DNA from: an uncultured Alphaproteobacteria bacterium
GTDB taxonomy: Bacteria > Pseudomonadota > Alphaproteobacteria > RF32 > CAG-239
DNA: 64,000 bases
Assembly (NCBI GenBank): GCA_944392835.1
Contig: CALXYB010000004.1
Coordinates: 124,001-188,000 of the forward strand
Reading direction: 5' to 3'
The notes beneath the pieces were generated by a model, which saw only the letters and a list, made by a program, of their open reading frames with translations, searched no databases and was not told the DNA's origin. Made by a program: the position numbers and the translations under genes. This document shows positions 8,718 through 17,905 of the stretch, piece by piece; the first letter of the stretch is position 1; every line of letters begins with the position of its first letter.

Positions 8718-9101
8718 TTATAGCTTGCCAAAAAATTCTTCTTCTTTTTTTACTAAGACTGCTGCATTTTTGATGGCCGAATAGAAATCATTGTTGATAA
8801 TATTCTCGTTTATCGGTGCAATAAACGGTATCAGACTCGGCGCAGCAGACTGCAAATCACGCACATATTCCAAGTATATGGGGTGCAAAGGAGTCGAATC
8901 CTTGGCTAAATACATTTGTTGCACAACAAAATATACCCTCTTTGACGGCGTATTTGCCTCTTTCTCGCGCAAAATAAACTTCTCTCGTAGTATCGGAACA
9001 TTACCTTCAATATAAAAACGGGTGCGCTCACCGTCATTGGTGATGAGAGACTCGCCTATAATGATACTTTCATGCGGTTTAAGTTCTATTTTTAATGGCA
9101 T
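8718..9101 (-). CDS. flbT: Flagellar biosynthesis repressor FlbT
   Basis: The 127 residues match FlbT along the whole length: MPLKIELKPHESIIIG, the ILREK...ANTPSKRVYF block and VQQMYL are characteristic. In Caulobacter, FlbT binds the 5' leader of flagellin mRNA and promotes its decay until the hook is complete. Here it sits directly upstream of four flagellins, three of which share one leader that could be its target (inference). Its usual partner flaF is not in the window. A GGAG site precedes the ATG by about 10 bases. No convincing terminator separates it from the flagellin 4 promoter. Confidence 0.93.
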   Translation of the reverse strand: MPLKIELKPHESIIIGESLITNDGERTRFYIEGNVPILREKFILREKEANTPSKRVYFVVQQMYLAKDSTPLHPIYLEYVRDLQSAAPSLIPFIAPINENIINNDFYSAIKNAAVLVKKEEEFFGKL

Positions 9102-9233
9102 CGTTCTAAAGCTCCTACGAGAGTTTGATTATTTCTTTTTCGCTGTATTATATAATTGATTTATTTCTTTTTGCAAATCTTTATTTTTAATGTATAAGTA
9201 TTTTAAGGAAAAAGATTTTTTAGTGAGGACTTT

Positions 9234-9659
9234 ATGCTGTTTTTCAGTCGTGATTTATCTGTTGAGGAAAAAAACGTTTATTTGGAAGCGCTTGCTTTTG
9301 TCTTAAATATCGGGACATCTAAAACAGAAGCAAAAAAAGAATATATGGAAGCGCAGATGGCCGAAATAGGCCTGAGCAAAAAAGATGCTCGTAGCGCCAA
9401 AAAAGTTAAGACTCCCGATGAGCTTGCCAAAGATATTAAGGGAATCGGAGATATTAAAGTTAAACGCTTTATCTTGCGCGAGATGATTCTTCTTGCTCTG
9501 GCTGACCATGAGTTGACTGATGATGAAATCCAAACAATCTATAAAATCGGAACGCAAAGCGGGCTGAAAGAAGAAAAAATCGGCGATTTGTTCCTATGGG
9601 CCGCTAAAGGTATTGAGTGGCAAATTGAGGGAACTCAGCTCGTTGAGGAAAATATATAA
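9234..9659 (+). CDS. TerB-like helical protein
   Basis: A 141-residue soluble, helix-rich protein. The C-terminal half (FILREMILLALADHELTDDE and IGTQSGLKEEKIGDLF) follows the TerB/DjlA-N pattern, in which acidic helices pair around a metal or partner surface. Function cannot be assigned further. A GAGG site lies 6 bases before the ATG. It ends 3 bp before the ABC-F gene, so the two are likely co-transcribed. Confidence 0.6.
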   Translation: MLFFSRDLSVEEKNVYLEALAFVLNIGTSKTEAKKEYMEAQMAEIGLSKKDARSAKKVKTPDELAKDIKGIGDIKVKRFILREMILLALADHELTDDEIQTIYKIGTQSGLKEEKIGDLFLWAAKGIEWQIEGTQLVEENI

Positions 9660-9662
9660 GCT

Positions 9663-11471
9663 ATGTTTGAACCCCCGATTTTAACCATTAAAGGCGCTAA
9701 GCTCTCCTTTGGCGAAAATGCCTTGTTTACGGATGTTGACCTTTATATCAACCGAGGCGACAAAATCTCTTTGGTCGGCAGAAACGGCTCCGGAAAATCT
9801 ACCTTGCTTAAAGTCATTGCTCAAGAGATTGAGCCTGATGCCGGCGAAATCTTTGTTCAGCCCGGCGTTAAGGTTTCATATATGCCCCAAGACCCTGACT
9901 TCTCCGGTTTTGCAACTTTGCGCGATGTGGTGCTCTCCGGTTTGTCTGAAAATGAGCGCTCGCAAGAATTTAAGGTAGATATGCTGATTGCGCAATTTGA
10001 CATCAGAGAAAAGCAAAAACCCGAGGAATCCTCCGGCGGAGAGCGCAAAAAAGCAGCTCTGGCCAAAGCTTTAATCAATGATCCGGATATTTTGCTCCTT
10101 GATGAGCCCACCAACCATTTGGATATGCCAACAATTGAAAAACTTGAAAAAATTATTGCTGAATTTCGCGGGGCGGTCATCCTCATCAGCCATGACAGAA
10201 TGTTTTTGAGCAACACTTCTCAAACTACTTTCTGGTTAGACCGCGGAATCTTGCGCCGTAACAACAAAGGCTTTAAGTTCTTTGAAGAATGGCAAGAGCA
10301 AGTTATTGACCAAGAGATTATTGAGCAAAAATATCTAAACAAAAAAATTGAGGAAGAAACCGAATGGTTGCACAAAGGGGTTACGGCTCGCCGCAAACGC
10401 AACCAAGGCAGACTTCGCCGCTTGCAACAGCTTAGGCAAGAAAGACGCGAGCAAATCAAGCAAATCGGCTCGGTTAAGCTGGAAGTGGAAGAAGGCGCTT
10501 TGCGCTCCAAAATGGTTATTGAAGCCAAACATATTTGCAAAGCTTTTGGCGACAGAGTGATTGTCAAAGATTTTTCAACCCGCGTGATTAAGGGCAACAA
10601 AATCGGGATTGTCGGACCAAACGGCGCGGGCAAAACCACCCTCATCAAACTTTTGACCAAACGCTTGGAACCTGATAGCGGTTTTGTGAGAATCGGCAAA
10701 AATTTGGAAGAAGCTTATTTTGACCAAAATCGTATCACACTTGACCCCAAAAAAACTCTTTGGAAAACGCTTTGCAACGAAGGCGACCATATTTTTGTGC
10801 GCGGCTCATACCGCCATGTGGTGGCTTATCTTAAGGACTTTTTGTTCCGCCCCGACCAAGCACAATGCCCCGTCTCGGCCTTGTCCGGCGGTGAAAAAAA
10901 CCGTCTGATGCTAGCCGTTGCCTTGGCACAACCATCAAACTTTTTGGTCTTGGACGAGCCGACCAACGACTTGGATATGGATACGCTTGACCTTCTGCAA
11001 GAAGTTTTGGACGAGTATGAAGGAACAATCCTTCTGGTCAGCCATGACAGAGACTTTATTGACCGCGTGGTTACTTCCGTTATCTATATGCCGGGGGACG
11101 GAACCGTCTCAGAGCATGCGGGAAGCTATAGCGAACTTTTGGAAAAGCTCAAAAACAAGCCGCAAGCAAAAAAAGAAAACAAAAAGACCGACACCCCAAA
11201 AGCTGAAACAGCCAAAACCGCACCAAAGAAAAGCGGCAAACTAAGCTATAATCAGCAGCGCTTGCTGGAGGTTTTGCCCGAGCAAATCAGCAAGATGGAA
11301 AAAGAAATCTGCCAAACTGAAGAAGCTTTGTCCGATAGCGCGCTTTACACCGAAAATCCGCAAAAATTTGACGAGCTGACACAAAAACTAGAACAGCTTA
11401 AGACAGAGCTTGAGAAAGCTGAAAACCAATGGCTTGAAATTGAGATGTTGCGCGAAAGTATCGGCGCTTAA
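9663..11471 (+). CDS. uup: ABC-F ATPase, Uup-type
   Basis: 602 residues with two ABC domains and no membrane segments, as in ribosome-associated ABC-F proteins. Domain 1 has GRNGSGKST (Walker A, about 40), SSGGERKK and LLLDEPTNHLD. Domain 2 has GPNGAGKTT (about 320), LSGGEKNR and LVLDEPTNDLD. Between them lies a charged, Arg-rich helical linker. The C-terminal ~110 residues form a Lys/Glu coiled coil after a linker rich in Lys, Thr and Ala, the hallmark of Uup. Uup is linked to ribosome function and to precise excision of transposons in E. coli. The gene follows the TerB-like gene by 3 bp. Confidence 0.9.
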   Translation: MFEPPILTIKGAKLSFGENALFTDVDLYINRGDKISLVGRNGSGKSTLLKVIAQEIEPDAGEIFVQPGVKVSYMPQDPDFSGFATLRDVVLSGLSENERSQEFKVDMLIAQFDIREKQKPEESSGGERKKAALAKALINDPDILLLDEPTNHLDMPTIEKLEKIIAEFRGAVILISHDRMFLSNTSQTTFWLDRGILRRNNKGFKFFEEWQEQVIDQEIIEQKYLNKKIEEETEWLHKGVTARRKRNQGRLRRLQQLRQERREQIKQIGSVKLEVEEGALRSKMVIEAKHICKAFGDRVIVKDFSTRVIKGNKIGIVGPNGAGKTTLIKLLTKRLEPDSGFVRIGKNLEEAYFDQNRITLDPKKTLWKTLCNEGDHIFVRGSYRHVVAYLKDFLFRPDQAQCPVSALSGGEKNRLMLAVALAQPSNFLVLDEPTNDLDMDTLDLLQEVLDEYEGTILLVSHDRDFIDRVVTSVIYMPGDGTVSEHAGSYSELLEKLKNKPQAKKENKKTDTPKAETAKTAPKKSGKLSYNQQRLLEVLPEQISKMEKEICQTEEALSDSALYTENPQKFDELTQKLEQLKTELEKAENQWLEIEMLRESIGA

Positions 11472-11473
11472 AA

Positions 11474-12448
11474 TCAGCGACCTGCAATGCCGACTAGTTG
11501 TTTAAATTTTTGCATCATAAGCCGCTTGTATGCGCCCAAAGTTGAAACCTGTGAGCGTTTGCTGGCATAGTGTTCATAATATTTGCGCAAGATGGCATGA
11601 TAGCTTTTGCTTAGTTTGGCTATGGCTTTGCGGCGGCGCGAAGTCGGCAAAATTCCTTTTTGGTTATAGGCTAAGGCATAGCGTTTTTCTTCCGCTTGCG
11701 GTTGGGCGGTTGTCCATTTTGCTTGCCAGCTTTGCTCCAGCATAAACGCCTTTCCTAAATGCAGCTTATGACCGGCTGCATCTTCTGCCGGAACACCACA
11801 GCCAAAAGCCGCAAAATGGCAAGGCTTGGTAAATCTGTTCAAATCTTTATCCGACATATTGACCCCATAAGCGCTCAAAAACTTCTTAAATGCGCGGCGC
11901 ATACTTAATTGTTCAGTTTTTGTGGCAAAGTCAAAGCCCTGATTGGCCCAGACATAACCACCACGAAGCGCGGGACGCGACTTTGCCGCAGAGCGTGCTT
12001 GCAAAACAATCTCTGAAACATCATCTTTCTTTAAGCCGGTGCGTGTTTTGTCATAAGCGGTTAAGAACTTTTGGCTCTGCTTCATTATACTGTTGGCAAA
12101 ATTGTTGCCACTTAGGCCTTTTTTCTGCAACATACTCTCGTGGGTGAGCTTTAATTTATCATCCTCAAAACTTAGTTTTAGTTTCAGAATGTAATTTTCC
12201 TCCGCATTAAAAACTTGCGCTTTTAACAAAATATTTTGAACAAAACCCATTTGTTCCGAGCTGATTTGTGCTTGCTCGTAGCGGGTCTTGTAGCCCATAT
12301 CCGACAAGTCCAGAGGCCAAAGTTTTTGCACCTCAGCCGGAATGCTTGAAAAAAGTTCTTCTAAATCCGTAAAACTTGAAAAATCTTTTTTGTTACCGCA
12401 AGGTGCATTGTTATATATATGTTCGCCTATTTGAAGACCTTCTGACAT
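11474..12448 (-). CDS. Unrecognised 324-residue protein
   Basis: I cannot assign this protein. It has no signal peptide. A central region (GGYVWANQGFDF, then FKKFLSAYGV, FTKPCHFAAFGCG and LGKAFMLEQSWQAKW) is the most motif-like part. The C-terminal 90 residues are strongly basic (RRRKAIAKLSKSYH, KRLMMQKFKQL), so nucleic-acid or membrane-surface contact is possible. It is convergent with the ABC-F gene (2 bp between stops) and lies 10 bp after the membrane-anchored gene upstream, probably as the last gene of that leftward set. Confidence 0.65.
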   Translation of the reverse strand: MSEGLQIGEHIYNNAPCGNKKDFSSFTDLEELFSSIPAEVQKLWPLDLSDMGYKTRYEQAQISSEQMGFVQNILLKAQVFNAEENYILKLKLSFEDDKLKLTHESMLQKKGLSGNNFANSIMKQSQKFLTAYDKTRTGLKKDDVSEIVLQARSAAKSRPALRGGYVWANQGFDFATKTEQLSMRRAFKKFLSAYGVNMSDKDLNRFTKPCHFAAFGCGVPAEDAAGHKLHLGKAFMLEQSWQAKWTTAQPQAEEKRYALAYNQKGILPTSRRRKAIAKLSKSYHAILRKYYEHYASKRSQVSTLGAYKRLMMQKFKQLVGIAGR

Positions 12449-12458
12449 TTGTACCTTG

Positions 12459-13010
12459 CTACTTAAATGATGAATAGGGTCTGCTGCCGTCCAAGATATC
12501 GCTGATTAAGATTAAGTCCGGCATAACCATATCCAACTCTCCGGGGGTTATTTGCTCAACATTTATGCGTTGTTTTTGGTCATCTATCATCCGCTGAACC
12601 GTTACCCCATCCACGCCCGAAACACCGCCTGTTTCCAAAACATGAACTGTTGCCTTAATATGCTCTTGCATAAAAGCTGATTTCACAATGGCTTTTAGGC
12701 GCTGTTCAACATAAAAAAACCTATCTGCGTTCCACCCTCTGTCCTTTAACCAACGAATGGTTTGGAGCGGAAATTTTTCAGAAGCTTTGCCCATTGTCAG
12801 CGAAATTTGTTTTGCACCGATTTTGCTTACATCGCTTGCCAAATATTCTGACCAAACCGGCAAGAATCTGTTCATCTCTTCCTTATCTATGAAAGGCTTG
12901 CGTAATATTTTTTCTTGTCTGGCTTTTTCTTCTTGCGAATCCGTATATATGATATTGGCAAAATATATGCCTAAAAACAAAAACGCAAAGATGAACACAA
13001 GCTTTTTCAT
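12459..13010 (-). CDS. Membrane-anchored protein of unknown function
   Basis: 183 residues from the ATG at 13010 (MKKLVFIFAFLFLGIYFANI). This start is preferred over the upstream one at 13055 because it gives a clean N-terminal membrane anchor and abuts the stop of the HAD gene. The remainder is predicted to be outside the membrane and mixed alpha/beta, with VQRMIDDQKQRINVEQITPG and a C-terminal DLILISDILDG. No family recognised. Coupled translation with the HAD gene is likely because the ATG lies just beyond the HAD stop at 13012. Confidence 0.65.
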   Translation of the reverse strand: MKKLVFIFAFLFLGIYFANIIYTDSQEEKARQEKILRKPFIDKEEMNRFLPVWSEYLASDVSKIGAKQISLTMGKASEKFPLQTIRWLKDRGWNADRFFYVEQRLKAIVKSAFMQEHIKATVHVLETGGVSGVDGVTVQRMIDDQKQRINVEQITPGELDMVMPDLILISDILDGSRPYSSFK

Positions 13011-13011
13011 C

Positions 13012-13881
13012 TTACCACCGCAAATTAGAAATGATGAAATCAGGAAAAGCGTCAAAATTTGTGGCTAATTCTCTGGTTTTGGCAACGTCCGGAATATAGC
13101 CTTCGCCTAAGAAATTTACATGGACGGCTTTGGTTGTTAAAGCCGATGATATTTGGGAGAGATTTGCGCCTTTAATATCTGTTGCCAGATTATCTCCAAC
13201 CAGCAGAACCTTGGAGCGGTCTATCCCTTCCAAACATTCCAAAGCATAATCCATAACCCGAACATCAGGTTTACCGACAGTGATAATCCGTCCGCCTAAA
13301 ACAGCATATTGCTCGGCAACAGCGCCGGGGGCCAAACTGATTTCTCCATTCATATAACTAGAGGTATCATTACCGGCACAAACCAGCGGCATATTCAAAC
13401 TGGCGGCGTGTTCCAAAACAGGCAGATAATTCTCCACCAAATCCGTTGGGGTTTTGCAAGAGCCTATAAACATAAAATCGGCTCGGCCTAAATCATCCAC
13501 AGGCAGATAATCCAGCCCGGAAAAGACACCCAAGCCCTGCGCACCGCCGATGTTGACATAAGTCAAACCCAAGCCCTTGAACATATCTGTCTTAGCTTTA
13601 AGCTTGTAATGCAAAAGCTCGCCCGCGGTTACAATGGCATCAAAAACCATTACGGGAATTTTATTGTCATTTAACAACCTGACAACTTGTTGAACGCGCA
13701 AAGAAGTGTTGCTCAGCAAGACAATTTTTCTGCCACTGCGTTTTAAGCTTTTTAATGCTTCAATGGCTTCGGACCTGAAGTTTTTGCCGTCATACAAAAC
13801 GCCGAAAAGGCCGACAACAACCGCCTCAAAAGGCTCAATTACCTTAGAGATATTGACAACAGGTTTTATCATCTTAATCAT
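13012..13881 (-). CDS. HAD-IIA-type protein lacking the nucleophilic Asp
   Basis: 289 residues matching the alphaproteobacterial class IIA HAD family (TIGR01459-like), whose members normally read D-x-W-G-V near residue 24. Here the segment is VVVGLFGVLYDG: the codon at 13810-13812 (GGC on the coding strand) makes Gly24 where the phospho-accepting Asp belongs. The other HAD motifs are present: LLSNTS (motif II), the GKPD lysine (motif III) and LLVGDNLATDIKGA (motif IV). The protein is therefore predicted to bind ligand and metal but not to form the aspartyl-phosphate. It heads a three-gene leftward set with unknown genes. Confidence 0.8.
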   Translation of the reverse strand: MIKMIKPVVNISKVIEPFEAVVVGLFGVLYDGKNFRSEAIEALKSLKRSGRKIVLLSNTSLRVQQVVRLLNDNKIPVMVFDAIVTAGELLHYKLKAKTDMFKGLGLTYVNIGGAQGLGVFSGLDYLPVDDLGRADFMFIGSCKTPTDLVENYLPVLEHAASLNMPLVCAGNDTSSYMNGEISLAPGAVAEQYAVLGGRIITVGKPDVRVMDYALECLEGIDRSKVLLVGDNLATDIKGANLSQISSALTTKAVHVNFLGEGYIPDVAKTRELATNFDAFPDFIISNLRW

Positions 13882-14013
13882 TATTTAAAAATCCACATAG
13901 TTTCGGCTTTGTCGTTTTGTCAAACATTAGCTCAAAAAAACGGCAATAGCAAGCTGTTTTACCTTGATTTTAACCCTAATATAAAATGTTTTATTTTCGG
14001 TAAATTTTTCAGG

Positions 14014-15222
14014 CTATTTTTTTATGCGACGGTAAGCTTCCAGAGCCTCCGGCAAGGGTTCCAAAACTCTTTCCAAAACACCTTTTAATTCCGAAATGCA
14101 GATACCGTAATTGGTGATGGGAACTTCGGCTTTTTCGCATTTGTTTATACGCGACAAAATCTCTCGCCGATTATTCATACAACCGCCACATTGCACAACC
14201 AACTTATATTCTGACAAATTGTTCGGAAAGTCGCAGCCGGCAACATGGTCTATCTGTAAATCAGCATTCGTCTTCTGTTTTAGCCAGCGCGGAATTTTGA
14301 CCCGACCGATATCATCCTCAACTGCATGATGCGTACATGATTCCGCTATCAAGACCTTATCGCCGTCTTTTAGTTTGCTTATTGTTCCTGCACCTTCCAC
14401 CAGCTTGACAATATCGCCTTTTAGGCGGGCAAAAAGCGTAGAAAAGGTTGTGCATTTAATATTCTTTGGGGTTTCTTGAACCATTTTATCTACCACCTGC
14501 GAATCGCAAACGACCAAGGAGGGCGGTGTTTTCATATTTTCCAATGCGGCGGCATAATCCGTTTCCTTGACAACAACGACTGTCAAGTCATGGTCTAAAG
14601 CATCGCGAATGGCTTGAACCTGTGGCATTATCAAGCGGCCTTTGGGCGCTTCATAATCTATCGGGATAAGCATAATAACGGTTGAATGCGGTGCAACCAA
14701 ATCGCCCAATACCGGCGGGGTTTTAATAAAATCTTCCGGCACAACTTTAATCAATTCGGCTTTAAGCTCGGTTAATACTCTATCTCTGCCGGATTTGTCG
14801 GTTGAGGTTACTTTGATGCCGTCATCGGGGCAAGCATATAAATCGCTCTTGTTATAAACCTTTATGAGCGGCAGCTTACGCGCCTCTGCCTCTTTGATAA
14901 TCTCTTCCTCTTCTTGGCCTATTTTATCTCCTTCGCAGACCAAAACTGCCACATCTGCCCTATCCAACACGCGCTTGGTCTTTGCTAGGCGTTCTGCGGC
15001 TAAAGAAGTTTCATCTCCAAAGCCTGCCGTATCCAACCAAACAACCGAACCTATGGGCAAAAGCTCTTGCGTTTTTTCCACCACATCTGTTGTGGTGCCT
15101 GCAATATTTGAAGTTATGGAAACATCTTGTCCTGTTACCAGATTCAAAAAGCTTGATTTTCCGGCATTTACACGACCAAGCAAAGCAATATGTAACCTTA
15201 AAGATTTTGGTGTTTGTTGCAT
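14014..15222 (-). CDS. hydF: [FeFe]-hydrogenase maturation GTPase HydF
   Basis: 402 residues. HydF is the scaffold on which the 2Fe subcluster of the H-cluster is assembled before transfer to HydA. The N-terminal GTPase domain shows GRVNAGKSS (16-24), the TTT switch, DTAG and NKSD. The C-terminal half has the [4Fe-4S] ligand set CTH...CGGC and the NYGICI block specific to HydF. It starts 5 bp after tcdA, in a leftward tatD-tcdA-hydF arrangement. hydE, hydG and the hydrogenase itself are not in this window, so their presence elsewhere is inferred. The gene implies fermentative or anaerobic H2 metabolism. Confidence 0.93.
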   Translation of the reverse strand: MQQTPKSLRLHIALLGRVNAGKSSFLNLVTGQDVSITSNIAGTTTDVVEKTQELLPIGSVVWLDTAGFGDETSLAAERLAKTKRVLDRADVAVLVCEGDKIGQEEEEIIKEAEARKLPLIKVYNKSDLYACPDDGIKVTSTDKSGRDRVLTELKAELIKVVPEDFIKTPPVLGDLVAPHSTVIMLIPIDYEAPKGRLIMPQVQAIRDALDHDLTVVVVKETDYAAALENMKTPPSLVVCDSQVVDKMVQETPKNIKCTTFSTLFARLKGDIVKLVEGAGTISKLKDGDKVLIAESCTHHAVEDDIGRVKIPRWLKQKTNADLQIDHVAGCDFPNNLSEYKLVVQCGGCMNNRREILSRINKCEKAEVPITNYGICISELKGVLERVLEPLPEALEAYRRIKK

Positions 15223-15227
15223 TTTTT

Positions 15228-15992
15228 CTATTCTTTCGTTGCTATATTTTTAATAACCTCATTGGCTATCATCAAGCCAAAGATTGCCGTAATGGTTGGC
15301 AGGGAGCCCATCGTATGCCGTTGTCTTCCGTTTTTGCCGCCGCTTACAACGGGATTTGCTTCATTCTCTTCATCATCAAAAATTGCGGTTTCGGGCAAGT
15401 CGGTCTGTTCGTTTGAGGCAACGCAGGTAATCTTTTTTATATCTACTCCTCTGCGCTTTAGCCTTTTGCGAACAAAACGCGCCAGACTGCAATTTTCGGT
15501 CTTGTCCAAACGGCGAACAGCGATGCAAGAAGCATCGGTCTTTAGCGCCGCTCCCATAGAAGAGATAAACGGAATTTGTTTATTATACAAGGCTTCCATC
15601 AGACAACATTTGGGGTTTAGCGCATCTATGGCATCAACCACATAATCAACGGGCTCGGTTAAGAGTTCCGGCAAGGTATCCGCATTGACAAAGGTTTCTA
15701 TGATTTTGACATCGCAATCTGGATTTATCTCCAACACCCTTTCCTTGGCGACTTCGGTCTTTTTGCGGCCGATGGTGGAACTCAAGGCCAAAATCTGGCG
15801 GTTGATGTTGCTTTCATCAAAGACATCAAAATCAACCAAAACCAAATGTCCCACCCCTGCTCTGGCTAAAGCCTCCAAAACATAACCTCCGACCGCGCCT
15901 AAGCCGATAATCATTGCTTTGGCGTTTTTTAACCGGTTCATTCCCGCTTTGCCGAGCAGGGCTTCCGTTCTTAAAAATCTTCTATTTTCCAA
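15228..15992 (-). CDS. tcdA: tRNA threonylcarbamoyladenosine dehydratase TcdA
   Basis: A 254-residue E1-like enzyme of the ThiF/MoeB superfamily that cyclises t6A37 to ct6A in tRNA, using ATP. The Rossmann motif IIGLGAVGG (28-36), the adenylation Arg in NINRQI, and DFDVFDESN are present. KTDASCIAVRRLDKTENCSL and RFVRKRLKRRGV match TcdA rather than MoeB. The gene overlaps the end of tatD by 11 bp and precedes hydF by 5 bp. Confidence 0.88.
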   Translation of the reverse strand: MENRRFLRTEALLGKAGMNRLKNAKAMIIGLGAVGGYVLEALARAGVGHLVLVDFDVFDESNINRQILALSSTIGRKKTEVAKERVLEINPDCDVKIIETFVNADTLPELLTEPVDYVVDAIDALNPKCCLMEALYNKQIPFISSMGAALKTDASCIAVRRLDKTENCSLARFVRKRLKRRGVDIKKITCVASNEQTDLPETAIFDDEENEANPVVSGGKNGRQRHTMGSLPTITAIFGLMIANEVIKNIATKE

Positions 15993-16731
15993 AATTTATA
16001 AACTCCTCCGAATTTTGATAAATTCGCATTGCCAAAGCTTCCTTGTCTTCACCTCTTATGGCAGCAATCTCAACCAAAAGTTCAGGCAACATTGTTGGCA
16101 AAACCTCTTCGCCTTTGGTGGGACCTTGATATGGACCGTCCGTTTCCAACAATATCTTATCAGCCGGCAAAGCTGAAAGCAACTTTTCCATATTTTTGCT
16201 TCTTAACAGCGAAAAATTAAACCCCAACAAGCCGCCATTCTTAATGACTTTTTGCGCTAACTCCGCCGAGCTTGTAAAAGAGTGAAAAACAAAACTCTCG
16301 GGTAATTTTTTCCAAAATTCATTCAGCCATTCTTCTGCTTTAACCGCATGGATTATCAGCGGGCGAGCATATTTTTTGGCTAAATCTATCTGTTGAGCAA
16401 AAACTTCTCCCTGTTTCTCAAAATTTGGATTTTTTAACTTATCTAATCCGCACTCGCCTATCAAAGCCTTCGGGAAAGCTTGCAAATAGCTCTCAAGTTT
16501 TTGCGCCCAATTATCTTCCGCTTCTTCAACATACCATGGATGCAAGCCAAAGGCCGGAATGACAAAAGGCGCAAATTTTGTTGCCATTTCCGCTACTTTT
16601 GCCCAATCTGCCGCAACAGATGACACGCAAATAAGCCTTTTTACACCTTGATTCTGCGCCTGATTGATAATATCCGTTGCACAGTTTGACTTAAAATCTT
16701 GCAAATGTATGTGCGTGTCAATAAATTGCAT
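15982..16731 (-). CDS. TatD-family metal-dependent hydrolase
   Basis: 249 residues of the TatD DNase/amidohydrolase family, a TIM barrel with two metals. The metal-binding start DTHIHL (His7, His9), the Glu in IGECGLDKL, the LIIHAVKAEEW His and the terminal LLETDGPYQG Asp are all visible. TatD enzymes act as 3'-5' exonucleases in DNA repair or as D-aminoacyl hydrolases. First gene of the leftward tatD-tcdA-hydF set, divergent from alr with 45 bp between the starts. Confidence 0.88.
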   Translation of the reverse strand: MQFIDTHIHLQDFKSNCATDIINQAQNQGVKRLICVSSVAADWAKVAEMATKFAPFVIPAFGLHPWYVEEAEDNWAQKLESYLQAFPKALIGECGLDKLKNPNFEKQGEVFAQQIDLAKKYARPLIIHAVKAEEWLNEFWKKLPESFVFHSFTSSAELAQKVIKNGGLLGFNFSLLRSKNMEKLLSALPADKILLETDGPYQGPTKGEEVLPTMLPELLVEIAAIRGEDKEALAMRIYQNSEEFINFGK

Positions 16732-16776
16732 ATAAGAAACTCTTTGTTTTTAACTTATTTAGGATAATAGATAGCC

Positions 16777-17868
16777 ATGCCTATTTTGACAAGACCAATT
16801 TTGGAAATTAATCTCAACAATCTGTTGGATAACTATAAGCAACTCAAAAAAATTTCGGCTCATGCGGAAGCTGCTGCCGTGGTCAAAGATGATGCCTATG
16901 GCTTAAGCGCCGAAGTTGTCGCCCAAAAGCTTTATAATGATGCCGGTTGCCAAAACTTCTTTGTGGCTCACGGCATTGAGGGTGAGAGAATCAGAAAATT
17001 CGTTCCTGAAGCCAATATCTTTGTTTTGCAAGGTATCGGCGAGGACAGTATTGATTCTTTTAGAAAATGCAAATTAACACCGGTTATCGGCTCGCCGGAA
17101 ATGTTTGAATGGTGGAAGCAAAATAAAATTGAGGGAATAAAACCGGTTATTCAGATTGAAACAGGCTTGAACCGTCTCGGCTTCAGAGAAAGCGATTTAG
17201 CCAAACTCTCGCCCACAGACAAAAAAGAATTTGGTATGGTCTTATCGCATTTGGCTTGCGCCGATGCCAAAGAGCATTTTATGAACCAACATCAGTTGGA
17301 CAACTTCCGCCGCCTGAAAGCTAAATATTTTCCCAAAATTCCTGCCACGCTCTCTGCCTCGGACGGAACATTTTTGGGGCCGGATTATCAATGGGATATG
17401 GTTCGTTTGGGTGCCGCTATGTATGGTATCAACACAGCGCCTTATCGCGAAAACCAGATGAAGAGCGTGATTGAGGTCAAAGCTCCGGTTTTGCAAATTG
17501 CTAATTTGCCCAAAGGCGATTTTGTCGGATATTCAGCGACTTATCGCGCGACCGAAGACCGCAAGTTGGCTATTGTCTCCATCGGCTATGGTGATGGTAT
17601 TCCACGCTCGCTTTCTAATGTGGGCAAAGTATTTTTCAACATCTGCGGGCGGATTAACGAAGCGCGGATTATCGGCAGGCTCTCTATGGATAATATTATC
17701 TGTGATGTTACTAATGTTGAAAATCTGCAGGTCGGCGATATGGCGGAAATTCTGTCTGACTATTATACTCTGGATGATATGGGACGAGATGCCGGGACAA
17801 TCAGCTATGAGATTTTGTCGCGTATCGGCAAGAACACAAGATATATTAGAAAATATATTGGAAAATAA
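16777..17868 (+). CDS. alr: Alanine racemase
   Basis: 363 residues, the usual length. The enzyme interconverts L- and D-alanine with PLP to supply D-Ala for peptidoglycan. The PLP lysine is Lys37 in AVVKDDAYG; the catalytic Tyr lies in VSIGYGDGIPRSL (about 270); MVRLGAAMYGI is the second active-site signature. Single gene, divergent from tatD, ending at a bidirectional terminator. Confidence 0.93.
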   Translation: MPILTRPILEINLNNLLDNYKQLKKISAHAEAAAVVKDDAYGLSAEVVAQKLYNDAGCQNFFVAHGIEGERIRKFVPEANIFVLQGIGEDSIDSFRKCKLTPVIGSPEMFEWWKQNKIEGIKPVIQIETGLNRLGFRESDLAKLSPTDKKEFGMVLSHLACADAKEHFMNQHQLDNFRRLKAKYFPKIPATLSASDGTFLGPDYQWDMVRLGAAMYGINTAPYRENQMKSVIEVKAPVLQIANLPKGDFVGYSATYRATEDRKLAIVSIGYGDGIPRSLSNVGKVFFNICGRINEARIIGRLSMDNIICDVTNVENLQVGDMAEILSDYYTLDDMGRDAGTISYEILSRIGKNTRYIRKYIGK

Positions 17869-17870
17869 AA

Positions 17871-17900
17871 AAAAGAACCGACTTTTCAGTCGGTTCTTTT
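17871..17900. terminator. Bidirectional terminator between alr and the large-protein cluster
   Basis: A 13-bp perfect stem (AAAAGAACCGACT and complement) with loop TTTC. It is flanked by A and T runs and so works for both convergent transcripts. Confidence 0.85.
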
Positions 17901-17905
17901 TTTGC

